From contig MEHQ01004596.1 of NCBI GenBank assembly GCA_008828725.1, positions 1 through 64,000 on the forward strand: 64,000 nucleotides of DNA, read 5' to 3'. Under the pieces are notes generated by a model. It had not been told where the DNA came from, made no database searches, and saw only the letters and a list, made by a program, of their open reading frames with translations. A program made the position numbers and the translations under genes. The stretch is from Saccharina japonica. Its lineage: Eukaryota > Sar > Phaeophyceae > Laminariales > Laminariaceae. Of this stretch, positions 24,001-36,345 are shown in pieces (the first letter of the stretch is position 1; each line of letters opens with the position of its first letter).

Positions 24001-25376
24001 GAAGAAGTATGGTGGCCACTCGGCGGAGTGGATCTCATCCGCTGGTAAGAATGGACTTAAGAGTGATCCCCCTACCGTAGCACCAGTCCGCACGATCTGC
24101 ATTGCGATGCTATGTCTACGCTAGCTGAGTGTACGGAAATGTCTGGTGGCTCTACAGCAAATATTTAAAATAAAAATACAAATATGCATTAGTATAAACA
24201 TGCACCCGCGATAGATCTACGTATGAAGTGTTGCACAGCAGTTATTCGCCAATCGCGAGGGTTCCGCTTCTTGTACCGTTGCGAGGTTAGACGAAATAAC
24301 GTCTCAGACTTGTGGTTGTTGTTGTGCAGACTCCCCGTGTCTCTTCGGATCTCATGTTGAATTTCCGCACCTGCGTGGCCGTTATCATCTTCGTGACCCC
24401 TCAACAAACCAACGGAAACTCTCGAAGTCGTTTGCAGCAACGGTGTGCCTGGCGTGGAACAAAACGGCGTCTGCTGCGAGGCTCAGTGCGGGAGATGTGG
24501 AGCAGCTGGTTGCGGCACGCGGCCCGGTGGCCAGGTTTGATGGTATTTGTTTTGTCGCTTGCTCTCGACGCGGTTTACGAGAATACCACCATGCTTCATA
24601 ACATAGTGCCGACGGCTTGGGTCCCTCAACTTTCGAAGTGCCCCAATAACTTGGGGATATCGTTGTAGTTTTTGCAATAGTGCTTTATGTTCCTAGATCA
24701 TGGGGTTGCTCAGCTGGTGACACGTTCGTGTTTCTTCTGTTGGAGATTTTGGGTGGACAATAGAGCTCAAGCGTGGAGCCGTACCAACGTTTAGGTTCAA
24801 CGATTGGTTCGCCCTTTCCTTAGCATGCATCCCTTCCTTCCTAGGCTCTTCGTTCGAAGCATTCCGGTTATTAGCTCCTCCATGTCGAACACGGGGAATG
24901 GATAGCTCGCGTGCATCAGCAGGCAGCCTAACATCTACGTCGAACTACGCTAGCGTTAGTAGACGACATAACTCACTGATGGACGCTTCAACCATTGCAT
25001 CTGAGGAAGCTCCTCAATATCTTGGATATCGGATGTGTAATTTAACAGGTTGTTTAGATACCCAACCCACGGGAATGTGCACCAGCCTTAGATTGCTTGA
25101 ATTCACGTCGATTGTGGGGTGCAGAACTGCTCACGGGTGGAACCTCAGACAAATTTTGCGATGCCGCTACCGTAGAAAAATGCGTCATCTGGCGGTATAC
25201 ATTTGTTACTCGCCTCCATCACTGGCCGTTCTGCCTGACACAAACACATGCGCTGGTCCTGGTACCCTGTTTGGCAGGACGGCTGCTGCACCAGCCGAAT
25301 CCAGGACAGCCAAGTTTTATGCAGCGACACCCCAGTGGCACCGTGCATTATATTCCCGGTCACCGACGACTGTTAG
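21023..25376 (+). CDS. Secreted cysteine-rich modular protein, gene 1 (7 exons, 216 aa)
   Basis: Predicted exons: 21023-21083, 22022-22131, 22577-22661, 22883-22989, 23409-23490, 24428-24534 and 25278-25376. All introns are GT..AG, and the joins keep one frame of 217 codons with the stop. Exon 1 encodes a signal peptide (MRFGYVLLGLVALTS...SSG). Three two-exon modules follow. Exon B has the pattern C-x12-CC-x3-C-x2-C-x4-C (for example VCCDLACGTCGGSGCG); exon C has CC-x10-C-x7-C (CCTSRIADSGMLCSETQ). The last module differs in starting VVCSNGVPGVE and ending TDDC-stop. Ten Cys per module suggest disulfide-stabilised extracellular repeats. I recognise the general pattern from stramenopile genomes but know no established function. 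The start is supported by gene 2's near-identical exon 1. Introns carry mobile elements, for example 23824-24083. Confidence 0.8.
23824..24083. mobile_element. Small TIR element in gene 1 intron (GTGCTACGGTAGGGG family)
   Basis: Left GTGCAACGGTAGGGGCGGGG and right ATCCCCCTACCGTAGCAC are imperfect TIRs ~260 bp apart, in the long intron between the second and third modules. The start of the interior (ACTACCACGTATACTCCAGT, GTGGCTCTGTACCTCACTG) resembles that of the larger element at 43849-44590, so both belong to one family. It accounts for part of the extra length of this intron. Confidence 0.5.
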
Positions 25377-25484
25377 AGGTAAGGGTTATCTGACCAATCA
25401 TATATCAGTAGCCCATAATGTTTCGGTGTTCGGTAACCTAGTTGTTTGGTTTAGTTGAGTTTGCAGGCTCACCGACTGCTTGCT

Positions 25485-26179
25485 ACAGGCTGGTTCAAGT
25501 TAACGCGGAAAATTCACTCAGTGGCCAATGTCCACGCCGTTTATCGGAGATAAGACCCTGAAATTTGACACACGTGTTTTATGCGCCCTACCCGAAAATT
25601 TTAACAGGTTTTATTTCGTCAAATATTGTTTGTTTTGTAATTTGTTGGGAAATTTGGGTCAAGTTGGGTCGTAAGATATCCAACATTTCCGGAGAAAAAA
25701 ACAATAAAAAACATTCGTCAAAGGCTCGAGTAAGGCGCATAAAACTCGTGTACCAAATTTCAGGGGCTATCTCCAAAAACCGGCGTGGACATTTGTACTT
25801 TTGTGCGGTAAAAGGGTAAAAATAGGCGTTGCCTCGTAATTACTTAGTTTCAGTATAGAATCGACTTTGGGCGTTAAATATGACTTAATATGATCATACG
25901 CAGTCAGATCTTCGAATGTTTGCGTGAAACTTTGTACAAACATGCCTTGGGCCACCTGAAAGAGGCTCGTTCAGAAACAAAAATGGGGGGAAAACATGTT
26001 TTCCTACGGAAACGCCTGACTATTGTTGACCACTTTGAAGGCCTGTAATTGGTCGGCCACATTTTCGGCGGTAGCGCCAGTTCTAAGTCCTTGAACAAAA
26101 AACTGGCGACGTCACCTTCTTCCACTGTTCATGGCGGTCAGTATGATACACAATATGTGACATTGGAGTTGCTATTACC
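25485..26179. mobile_element. Foldback-type element, shorter copy (pair with 38644-39977)
   Basis: Starts ACAGGCTGGTTCAAGTTAAC and ends GTGACATTGGAGTTGCTATT, both shared with the 38644-39977 copy. Inside, TGTCCACGCCG..GGAGAT..CCTGAAATTTG..ACACGTGTTTTATGCGCC (about 25530-25595) is repeated in inverted orientation at about 25730-25795, forming a hairpin arm. The right ~370 bp (AATAGGCGTTGCCTCGTAAT to the end) is unique to the element and non-coding. No transposase is visible. Confidence 0.65.
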
Positions 26180-26611
26180 TGGTACCTAACATGCACTTTT
26201 CTTCTTCCCCCAGAATCAAAAGAATAAAGAGGAGAAATCACATACTCTTTGAACGGTTATTGGGGACGGTCTGTGGTGTTTTCAACGAGTGCTAGGGTAC
26301 AGTAGTAGCAGTAGTAGTACGCAGAACATTACACTTTAATTTGCATAGAGTATTGCACCCTTCGTCACCGCACGTGCGTAGTGCGGGGAAGGTTGTCTAG
26401 TTGCCACTCAGGCGAGCCCCCAAGTTGACCAGAGATGCTCATTCAGCATCATAAATTACCAGATATGTTAATTCAGCATCATAGTAGCTGTGGTTTCCCG
26501 GCGTTTGGAAATGTCAAGACCACGGTGCTCCGTACTTCACAGGTGAATCTAGTAGGTAGATGCGTACGTGTATGTATGTTAGGTTGTTATTTGTCTGATA
26601 AATATTACCAC
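26180..26611. other. No gene recognised
   Basis: Some similarity to 60640-60830 (CAGTAGTAGC..GAACRTTACACTT, TCCCGGCGTTTGGAAA) shows that this is the start of the downstream paralogous segment. No coding sequence is supported. Confidence 0.4.
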
Positions 26612-26662
26612 CTGATAATATATATAATATACATAATATATATATATATATATATACATGTA
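26612..26662. repeat. AT dinucleotide microsatellite
   Basis: A TATATAATATACATAATATA tract followed by an uninterrupted (TA)n run, ending in a short ACATGTATGTG stretch. A simple sequence repeat without coding content. Confidence 0.85.
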
Positions 26663-26859
26663 TGTGCCAGAGGCCGAGGAGTATAAGCTCCAACAAACAG
26701 AACATCGTGTATAAGGGGTTCAGAACACATTACGAACAGGGAGAATGTATCATCTGCGACGAGGTGTGCAGTACACACGGCGAGCAATCGATCAGCGGGT
26801 GGCGACCAATCGATCAGCGGGTGGGAGGCTGGTGGAATTACTTGGAATCTACAAGTTGA

Positions 26860-28560
26860 CCAAAACAAGACGGTTTGCCCGACCAACAAAAGACGACGAA
26901 AAGAGCAGATAAGATGGAAGGCTAACAGCCGATCTAGTTGACATGTATTGACGGCGAATCCGTGAAAAAAAAAACACGATCTGACCCCTCACACCTCCTA
27001 CGCGTTTTCCTCTCCTTACAATATTCGCCAGGGTCCACTCCACCGATCCCCATTTTCCTAATGCCGGCGTCTACTACTCCCTCGGTGGCGAACGACACTG
27101 GTGATGGTGGTGACAAATACCCATCGGTGACGCAGAACTACAGCACCAGATGATAACATCGGGTCGTCTGGAAATGTCGCCTGCAAGGGAATTGAGCGAC
27201 ATTCGTGATGCCACGAACCAAAGGGAGCCTTGACGATTGAGCTCTATCCTACTAACCCCCGCTCAGGAGGTGGACGCTTTTGCATTGGATGACAGCATCG
27301 AATATATTGGCTCGGTTTATGATGTGCCCACACCCAGAAACGGCAATTGGTATACCATTTAACTGCCTCGGGGGTGATGTACCATATATACACTACGTGA
27401 TATCATATGTAAGATATTTCCCCATGCGCGGAGTTAAGGTTCTTCTCCCCTGGTGACCGATTTATCTTGACCGTGAGCCATGGCGACCGCTGGTTGTCTA
27501 TCTCACGCAGGGGTTGGCGCGTTTTACAGCGCCGTTGCTAACCGGTGTCAACCTAACCAACATTATCTGCACACATAAAACTGGCGGGGGTTTTGGGGGG
27601 CGATTGCAGTTGTGGCAAGATACTGGCGTACCCACCTAAGCAGCCGCAATGGGAGGGGGCGGTGCTTGAGCAGTATTAGGTCTGAAACACCTCGATAGTT
27701 GTAAGGGGGGCGGTATATAGTGCCAGTTTGTTTTCTCCATTGTTGTGCGGGCGCACTCAGCCCCTTCCTGGAGAGGTTATAGAACGTCTTGCGATCATCT
27801 GTCCTGTAACTCAACAGGTCATTAGCGGGAGTGTCTGTGTTTCCTTTTGATTTCGCAACTGAGTGCTCTTTAGTCTACTTAGGAGATTAGAGCGAGGTCA
27901 CAATAGATGATTGGAGAACCAAACGGTATCAGATGGTCCAGGAGACTACGGTCGAGAGTCCACACATTGCAGTCAGTCATGTTGGCCTTCGGAAGCGTAT
28001 CGCCAACGGGGGGTTTGAGAGTGTCCGCGCACTCTCGGCAGAGAAGCATACCAATTTCCCACCAAACCGTTGTATATTCCGTAAAATTGCACATTTCCCG
28101 AGTATGTTACAGTGTTTGGTTGGCTGGAACGGGGGGAGTTTTACGGTAAATAAAGGGGTTGGCATATATTCATGCGTCGCGTAAGGTTAAGACGCCAGTA
28201 AGGTATACCGATGTGGTCGATCAATCGTGTCGTACACTTTGGCTCTTAGTTAAATACGCACAACGTACAGGGAGGCCAGTCATTCCTGTAGTATATTCGT
28301 ATATCTACGCTACATATTCAGATGCAAAACGTTGTTTAGTTTTGCATACTTGCATGGGGACTATCTAGGTTGTTTCAAGTTGGACTTAGGGCTGTTTTTC
28401 TACTTGAGACGTGCTGTTGTTCTGCTAGTATATAGTGCCAGGCATACAACACGGGTTCCGAAGTTATCGGGCAGTATGAGATGTGTCTCAAGACAGGGTT
28501 ACATATATAAGTTTGAAGGTTTCACCAGCATACTCGTTTGTTGAGTTTTTCCCTCCTCGT
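26860..28560. repeat. Segment paralogous to about 61080-62930, downstream of gene 1
   Basis: Matches in the same order and orientation include CCCCATTTTCCTAATG../CCCCATCTTCGACATG.. (27050 vs 61316), GGTGGTGACAAATACCCAT vs GGTGGTGACGAGTACCCAT (27106 vs 61372), GCGGAGTTAAGGTTC (27428 vs 61695), CGCTGGTTGTCTATCTCACGC vs CGCTGGTTGTCTAGCTCACGC (27487 vs 61774), TTCTCACCAAACCGTT-type (28058 vs 62447) and GTCGTACACTTTGGCT vs GTCGTGCTCTTTGGCT (28229 vs 62629). The MITE at 62163-62410 and several indels distinguish the two. Confidence 0.7.
26934..27116 (-). pseudogene. Possible coding relic, paralogous to 61195-61404 (minus)
   Basis: The minus-strand frame reads LSPPSPVSFATEGVVD and KMGIGGVDPGEY. The paralogous place at 61195-61404 reads YSSPPPVPFASVGDVH and KMGVDGVYLDSD. 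The shared pattern (SPPxPVxFAxxGxV, KMGxxGV) suggests descent from a coding exon, but conservation on the plus strand is similar. I do not recognise the family, and no complete gene can be built. Confidence 0.2.
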
Positions 28561-30909
28561 ATTTGCTGTCTACTTCTACATATGGATGCCATACATTAAT
28601 AATATATTTTGGAAGACCATACTGAAATTGATTCGGAGATATTTCGCATTGTCGTTGACCTGTTACCCTCGGGCCCTCAATTTCCATACGAAGTGGGATT
28701 GTGCTGTTTTGCCTTGAAGTTTGTGATATTCTATTTGGGACCTGTATTTATCTCGCACGGAGTAGATGTGACGATCATGAGCTGCTGTGGGTGATGCTGG
28801 TCTACGGGTATTTGTGGTTTATATTTTCTGCTGAGGGATTATCGGTTCGGGTGACCTGTCCTCGGACGCCGAATCGACTGCGCGGCACGCCTGCGGGTGA
28901 CCGTCCGGGGTGGGATTAATCGAGACTCGTGTGTACCCGTATCTGTTGTGGAGTCTGTGACATAATGGTATTTTATACGACTCATGCCTGTGTGTAGCCT
29001 GTAACACAAAGGATAGGCCTCATGTGTCTTTCAGTGTCTGGTGCCAATGCTTTGACCCGTGAATCTGTGTCTTGAAACGCTCTGGAGTCCGCGATACCAA
29101 ATTTTTGCTCCAAACTATATTCTCTTTACGACAAGGCGGTATGCCACCTACCCGAAAAGGATGCGCCCCCACCGCAGTGCATGGACGAACAATATGATTG
29201 TGTGCCGACACACAGAGAAGAGACCGAGTGGTGCGAAAGCACACCGAAGTAAGTGTAGTGGCTTATCGGCATTTACAGATATGAGTGCCTTCGGTACAGT
29301 ATACATACAGTACCTGTATCGACTTTTAAGGCAGTGTGTATTATATTGTATCGTGCTGTCCGGGCAGATTGTATTGTTTCGTATCGTACTGTTCGCGGTG
29401 ATGAAATCCAGCAGTCCCTTCACGAGTATTTGTCCCTACCATTCGGTACACGGTGTGCTGCAGTGCGGCCCGCTTCGTGTGTGTACTGCTACTGCTCCTG
29501 GTCCGCTATATGTCATGCTACAGTACTACCTTTGCGCACAGCGTGTCGGTACCTCATGCATGTGAGGTCGTATTCAGGGTGCTGCTCCCATCACGACAAT
29601 TCTATGGAACGAGACCACGCTCCCTCCAGGTCAAAATTACGATATTTCCACAGGTGGGGCTGGATTCCTTAACGTCTCACGGTGGCTACTCACTGCAGTA
29701 TTGTACTCGTTTTTCTATTCGCCTTTGCACTTCATGCTTGATCGGAGTATGGCTGTCAACACTACTCGGACGCGCACGCTAGGTGGTGCTCGGGAATATT
29801 TTCCTCGTTGCTGATGCCAGGCGAGCATGACAAAAAAGAAATATGTATTGCGCTTCTTGAACGCCGGTCTGACGAAGTCTCACCCTTTTCGCTTTCCTCG
29901 TCTTGAATCGGGGACATTCTTCGCTAACGCATTCCCTTAGGGCCTTGAGGTGCCGCCTCGTACGCCCTGCTGTTGCTTCGCTGGGTGATTGGCACGGCCC
30001 GGGATACCTGTTTCAAACTATTTGATCAAAAGCACGGTTACCAAATCTCTCCCCGAGGAGATGTAACGCGAATACAAACCGTGTATCGTTGCACGACACA
30101 GCGCTCCGAGGGGGCGGACTGCCGAATCGATAAAAACCTTCGAACCAGGCGCCGCCAAAGGAGCTGAAGCATTTTCAGGATCAGTAGGGTCTACGAAATA
30201 TGGCTAATGGGGTGTATGTTTGCGTTGAGGGGCGTGACCGTAACAAGGATCCCCGTAATCGCACATTCGAAGGGGTGACGCTGTTGGGCACCAAGCGGAC
30301 GCAGAAAAGAACGTCAGTCCAGCAATGCCTCTTGCGGCCAATGGCCACTACACGAACTAAAATACATCAGTATCCTTATCTAGTAAATCAAGTAACGCCG
30401 GGCTAAGCGGCATCAGTCTCTTCTCCCCGGCTGGTGAGAGGGCTCCGCTGTGAGTACCGCCGAGAACACACTATAACCTATTATTTATTAATTTCCCATC
30501 GCAATCGGGGCCCAATATTTATACCTCGGCCGGGAGTGGTTGCGACAATTGACACAGGCATTGACACGGCTACGAGCGAAATGAAAACACAAACTCAATA
30601 AATGCAACGTGTGGCGATGGTGTGACGGTCCGTATTTGGTTGCTTATTTGCACAGGCGCATCATATATCACTCTCATATGACCTGCTACACTGTCGCCCC
30701 TACCTCTGGGTACAGGGTGTAGGATTCTCTCACCATCAAACCAAAGCACGACACAGCACAGCACAAGATAAACAACAATTAAAGCTGAACACGAAATCAG
30801 CTATGTCGGGCTTCCCCTTCCATTTATCCGCCACCTCGTAGTCAGCGTGCGGTTAAGCCTCGTCCCCCTTATGTGTGGTAACGCGATCGAAGGGTGCCTG
30901 GTGCAATGT
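28561..30909. other. Long stretch with no recognised gene
   Basis: ORFs up to 168 aa (29059-29565) lack motifs and overlap other-frame ORFs. Around 29862-29960 the sequence GCCGGTCTGACGAAGTCTCA..TCTTGAATCGGGGACA faintly resembles the intron-end/exon-C region of the cysteine-rich genes, but no open exon remains. Confidence 0.4.
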
Positions 30910-31533
30910 TTACGCCTCAGTCACATCATTAGACTCACCAACAGCAGCGTCCGCAGGGCCCGTCAATTCAGTAACCGACGCAGCTTCGTCCATCGTGGTC
31001 GAAAACTCCCCTTGTAGCATTCCTCTGTCCCGCAAAACACACCTTTGGATGGGCGTCCGAAAACTTGCTCCAGCGGTTTCTGTAGATCCCGTGGCATCAT
31101 CTTCTGAAGCGGCTCCGTCCATCACGGTCTTGGACTTGCCTCCTATCTCACCTTTCACCTCCGGAAGTGCTTTTTTGATGGGTTTCCGCAACATAGGAAA
31201 ACATGTGCTACTGGGGCGTACGTGGCCTAGTAAAACACGTGATTCTGGTGCGTGTATAAAATAAACGAGTGGGTTGCTACACGTACTACCAGTAGTAATC
31301 CACGGGCATAATATTATTTGACAGTGTCTACCCCCAAAGCCAGTGACATTATTCCCCCAGGTACCACCTCTACAGAAATACAGGACTCCCTTACCTGTCG
31401 TTTGATTGATGAGGAATGCCCAATGGCACCCGCTCAAGCAATGCCATCGGCGGTGGTATTTCTCCACATGCCTAAATGTTATCACCGGTAGGGGTAATAT
31501 TCGGCATCTACGAGTATCCCCTGCCACCACCAC
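30910..31533 (-). CDS. Unrecognised ORF, 207 aa, uncertain
   Basis: One of the longest open frames outside the LINE. The C-terminal half is acidic and Ala/Thr/Glu-rich (ASEDDATGSTETAGAS, TTMDEAASVTELTGPAD), a composition more coding-like than most ORFs here. The N-terminal half is Cys/His/Trp-containing (HRRWHCLSGCHWAF) with no pattern I can name. No signal peptide or membrane segment is evident, and no intron joins could be judged. It may be an exon of an unrecognised gene, a transposon remnant, or chance. A 129-aa ORF overlaps on the plus strand. Confidence 0.2.
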   Translation of the reverse strand: MVVAGDTRRCRILPLPVITFRHVEKYHRRWHCLSGCHWAFLINQTTGKGVLYFCRGGTWGNNVTGFGGRHCQIILCPWITTGSTCSNPLVYFIHAPESRVLLGHVRPSSTCFPMLRKPIKKALPEVKGEIGGKSKTVMDGAASEDDATGSTETAGASFRTPIQRCVLRDRGMLQGEFSTTMDEAASVTELTGPADAAVGESNDVTEA

Positions 31534-32342
31534 AACCGGTAGCCCGTGTATGCATCGTTAAACACGGCACGGCCGCAGTCGTGGACCTATATGGCGTAAC
31601 GGAATTGGGGGTCTCCGGAATCTAGGTGCAGGTCGGCGACGATCCTGACAAATATTGTAGGGGGGGGTGCAACAAGGAGGCGGCAAGGGAGATCTGAACA
31701 TTCGGTCTGAACGACAGCACCGTCCATGTATTTGGTGTCAGCTTGTGTGTTCGCTACAGTAAAAATTCTGTTTGTCAAACCGTCTCATTTCGGGAGCATT
31801 CGGATGGTCTGGCTTCATGCAACTGCCCCAGGCTTCGTGTTGTTTGTTTGCGGTAATATATTCCACAGTATCTGGGGCGTATTAGTTGATAAGACCGAAC
31901 GAACGTCTGGAAATTGCGCTCATACTGCTCATGGAGGTTGATGGAGTGGGACATCTTTTCATCCTTGCATCTTCACAATGATGCAATGCGCACTGTGCCT
32001 TTCGAAATGCCGCGAAATTACAGAAAGTTGGGTACCGAATGAGGCGGCTCTGGTCTCCAATACAAGTCCGAGTCGCCACAGGAAGCGCATTAACCAAAGG
32101 CACCATCGTTTACGCTGGATATAATGCCACCTAAACTGGTGGTTAACAGTTCATAGAGTGCTCAGTTGTTTGAAAATTGGCAAGTTGCTAGCCATACGAA
32201 GCAATAAGGAAATCATGGAAATGCTGCGACAGACTGTCCCGGACTGCCGAAGAAGCATACCAGGTATGACGCAGATAGCGGAACTGCAAATCCCACCACA
32301 AATGTAATGGCCCATCGCTAGCTAGAGCTCTACACGACGCAC

Positions 32343-33722
32343 CGTTGGAGTCGAAGTGGAACGGCACCAACGAAGTGTAGCTGCAATAAATGATGTTATC
32401 TGTGAGTTCGCTGGTGCAGCAGGAGATTTGTGATTTTAGGAGTAGATTATGAAGTATTCCGTCATACACGCCATTGATGGAAGGCGAGCAGTGTTAATCT
32501 TCTCGCCACAGTCAACCCGCCTAGTAATGAATAACGGTCCCGTTTTCGAACGGGAGAAAGCCCGCTTTCGCTCTTCAGGGAACCCCGACACGGGAGGAAA
32601 ATAGACGACGGCCAACACCAATAATGGTTGCCGAGCCGCTTGCCGCAACCGCGTCGTCCACATTTTCGGCACGTAGCCCCGCAGCAGAAGCCAAATGCTT
32701 GCACACCAGGCACACCGTTACTGCAAACCTCTTCGGGAACTTCCATTATGCCAAGGAATAAAGGACATCATAACGAGAGCGGGGATGCGAGGTCACAACG
32801 CGAGGTTCACGAGGCACGAACGTGTCAACCACAAACGCCAGAGTCCTGTGGACCGCACAAAATTAAATGCATGATCTTTCAAACTCGAATGGGATTCCAT
32901 CGAAACTGGGTAGCAGTCCCTTAGTCCAAGAGCCTTGTGAGGGCCGTTCATTATCAAAGGGTTTTGATCGTAAAATTTCAAATCTCCCATTTTTCGTTTT
33001 GCATGGTATATGTTTATTGCCAGATAGTTCTGTTTCCTTCTCCAATTTTAAAAGTTTAAGCTTCCTGATATTTTGTCATCTGTTGAATTTCCAAACTACG
33101 GAAGTGTTTCCTGTTTTTCCTGTTTTTCTGGGAAACGAAATGTGGAAATTTGCACGGAAAAGCTCTCCGATAATAACGACCCTTAGTCGAAAACGTTTCG
33201 TTTTCAACGATCTATCGTAGCACGGGTGATATGGCAGCTTGGTACACACCAGCTGCAATAGTTGCGCAAACTGCAACCCAACCACAGAGCTGCCCAGGCC
33301 TGGTGTTTCTAGCGCTCTGCCCGACGCACCCTCTTCGTTGACGATGCATGGCGCCGCTTAGGTGGTGGTGCACATCGTGCCTCTGTCGCCCCAAATCTGG
33401 CTCATGCAGCAGGATACCTGTGCACCGGGGAAGGGGCCAGGGACAATTTATTCACACTTGGAGGTGTTGGGGGGCTGAGCAGTGTACGTCTTGCAAGACG
33501 CTGGCCGTATTCGTGGTTGGTGCGTAAGCGAGGATTATCCCGTTTTCGAGACGGGGAAATGAAATTGCATGCTTCGCTAGGGGCGTGTGACAACAAATGG
33601 CAGAGTCGAGACCTACACATCAACGAACCTCGCCGCCGGGTCGCTGGATGCAATCGACGCCTCCACATAATGTGCATTAGGCCTCACCGCTTCCACACCG
33701 GGTATCTCGTTGCTGCAAACCG
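32343..33722 (-). pseudogene. Broken inverted relative of the cysteine-rich modular genes
   Basis: Four decayed exons lie in B-C-B-C order on the minus strand: B about 33629-33722, C 33330-33417, B 32627-32730 and C 32343-32427. The first B keeps VCSNEIPGVE, then loses its central CC/C/C pattern. The first C reads SCCMSQIWG...CTTT and then TAA (33358-33360) before AAPCIV. The second B keeps all six Cys (FCCGATCRKCGRRGCG), but its 5' splice site reads CATTAT instead of GT. The second C (SCCTSELTDNIIYC) keeps its GTGCGT donor, but its acceptor reads AA instead of AG. No signal-peptide exon was found upstream. The in-frame stop and lost splice sites make it a pseudogene. Confidence 0.75.
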
Positions 33723-36345
33723 CTCTTGACTATTCAGTTGGGCTGTCGAATGTCCAACGAAATCTAATCGGCAGCGAAGATTCGGAGTCGTTACATCAGG
33801 ACGCCCAAGGAACCAACTGGTGTGTCGCGACGAAAGGCTGGGTGCGGCACATCTTGGCTGGGGGATGGACCAAGACTTTCCGAGGCTCCTCACTCAAAGA
33901 GCGCTATACCTCACCCCAAAAAGGAAAAACGCCTCCTTCACAATCCCTTAAAAGCGAGCGATGATATTAATAGTACGGTCACTGCAGGCGTGGGTTTATA
34001 TTCATTTTATTACTTTATATCGACGCACATCTACGAGTGGAAACGTTGCAAAAGTCTAGCGAGGCTGTCGTCGTGTTGACGGACAAGGAATGCCCACAAG
34101 TTATGGCGGCCACACATGCATAGTATCGGGTGGGATCTCGCCAGCGAGCACCCCTTCCAGGTAGTCCTGCCAGTTGGAAGCCGTGGAGACGGAGCGCTGT
34201 TCGCGCTGCGCATGGCCACAGTACTGCAGGGGCATACGTGCACGGGAGAACCACTCCCTCATTTTACATGGTAGTTATTGCGTCCAGGCGCTGCTGGAGC
34301 AAGTGATTCGCAGTAACATCAACGAACACGATCATTCCAATTGGTGGCGCGAAGACGGAGACAACGCGGCGTACGTTGGGCGCACTAATGACGGAGGGTA
34401 GCGGAGGCTAAGCGGCAACGGGGGCGGACCTGAGCCAACGCGTTCAATCTATCGTTCCCCACCGGCTTGCGTGGAGAATCGTTCTGTCGGCGCATGGAGG
34501 TATTGCTTCAAATAACGTAAGTTTGGGTGGGGTGGAGTAAAAGCACTCCACGCCAGTGGTCAGTAAGGAAATTCAAAGTTTGGGTGGGATTACCGACCGG
34601 CGCAGGAGGCCTCATCCAATCCAGTACTTACATTAAGTGATCCGCAACAGAGAGAAATATTACCATAGTATGTTTCTGCAGTTGCAATCATTTCCAGGAA
34701 ATGCTGTCGCGCTGAAGGCACCTCAGCCAAGGCACCTTCAATGCGGGTTGTATATCCGCGGCCGAGGACCCCCTGCCGGCGCAGGAGGCCTCATCCAATC
34801 CAATACTTATATTAAGTGATCCGCAACAGAGAGAAATAATGTCATAGTACTGTCACTGCAGGCGCGCTCCCTCAAGCCAAATCAGACATGATAACACACA
34901 AACGCACACAACAAGCAACAGCCCCCGTGCAACCAAGATAAATAAAATGAAATCTAAGCCCTTGGGGCACACCAGGACCATTCATTTTAGACTACCATAT
35001 AGCGTGTCCCTCTTCTGGCAAATTCAATTGATCTACTGTACACTACAGCAGCTAAAAATCAATTTTGAATTAAGTGTATCCACCGCTACCCTGTTGAATA
35101 GATATATACGTAGGAGTGTTTATATTTCTTAGAGGAACGCAAGGGGTGCATCGTGTGACTGGAAGGTGGAAATTAGTCAAATAAACAACTATCAAGCCAT
35201 TAGTTATTATGTAATTAAACCCACCAACCCATTCCCTTCCATGTCGTACGTGTAGTCCAGCTTGCACGAATGATGGGACAATCCACTGCCATCGACGTGC
35301 GGTAGATATGATTGTTCTTCCTTGGAAGGTGGCCACGTGCTTCACACTTACTCGTACAGCATTCCGATCGTGAGTGGGCTTTATGTATGCAACACGCATC
35401 AGGGCTCCGTGCATGTCATCGCTTCGCACAATGCCCTTTCAAATGAACACACTTGGCTGGCTACCGTATGGACCCCAATGTCCTGTACATCAGCCAGTGT
35501 GTCACTACCCCCAAGACCTGACTACTAATGCTGTAGGAAAACAGAGAAAAACCACAACCACAGGAAGCGTACAGCCATTGCTTCGTGATTTTTCACCCAA
35601 AACTACGTACTGCTGTAGACGTGATAAAACTGAAACCAGACGGCTCACGGAAGCCTGCACCACAGCCGTTTCACATGTATGGGTGTTCGCCGCCATTAAT
35701 CTAAACTACATCTATATACTCGTAGGCATCTGCGATTGTTGGCGCCGAGCTTAACCTACTATTAATAGGGGAATACTCACATATTATTCGCGAGACAGTC
35801 GAATTGAGCGGCCCCTTCGGGCAAATACTATTTGAGGAAATACAAAACAAATCCGTTTTTTTTTCAGTTGCTATACTATTTATGGTATAATTTCTACCTT
35901 TTCATGACTCCCTACTCAAAACGGTATTTCTCTAGGTTTTACCATTTTGATTGCCGACCGATGAGTAGTCTTAGAGAGCGTAGGTCATGGCCAACATTTG
36001 TGTCTCAGAAGTCGTACCGATCAGACACCTTTTTCATCACGAAACGTGCTACTCGAAAACGACTCGCCATACCCCTGGTACGCAAAGACGATTTTGAAAA
36101 GTTTCTCCGGCTGCTGATACTGTTTTAACTCAGATTTTCGACGAGGACGCCAAGCACTCGTATGTGAACTTACCTGGGGCTCTAGTTCGACCGTCCGTAG
36201 CGTCCTACGTGGCCACAGCAGAGTGTAGATGCCAAACAGGAGATCCGTAACGATCAAACGTCTTGCTGCGGAGCACTTTCGTTTCGTTATGCAAACACAG
36301 CATTGCCTACGCCCCCTTGCAAATCCAAGAGCCCCAATACCTCCC
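33723..36345. other. No gene recognised
   Basis: Upstream (on the minus strand) of the pseudogene, no signal-peptide exon like that of genes 1 and 2 was found. A direct repeat GCGCAGGAGGCCTCATCCAA / CCAATACTTAYATTAAGTGA / TCCGCAACAGAGAGAAATA occurs at about 34600-34660 and 34775-34840. From about 36250 the sequence becomes paralogous to 62920-63130. Remaining ORFs are short and unrecognised. Confidence 0.45.

Noticed and set aside
21023-25376. Disintegrin/ADAM or snake-toxin-like identity for the cysteine-rich proteins
   Set aside because: The CC and CGxC spacings are superficially similar, but there is no RGD-type loop, metalloprotease domain or matching Cys order.
24898-25458. 186-aa ORF overlapping the last exon of gene 1
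   Set aside because: It is in a different frame from the conserved Cys-rich exon and has no homologue in the paralogous gene 2 position.
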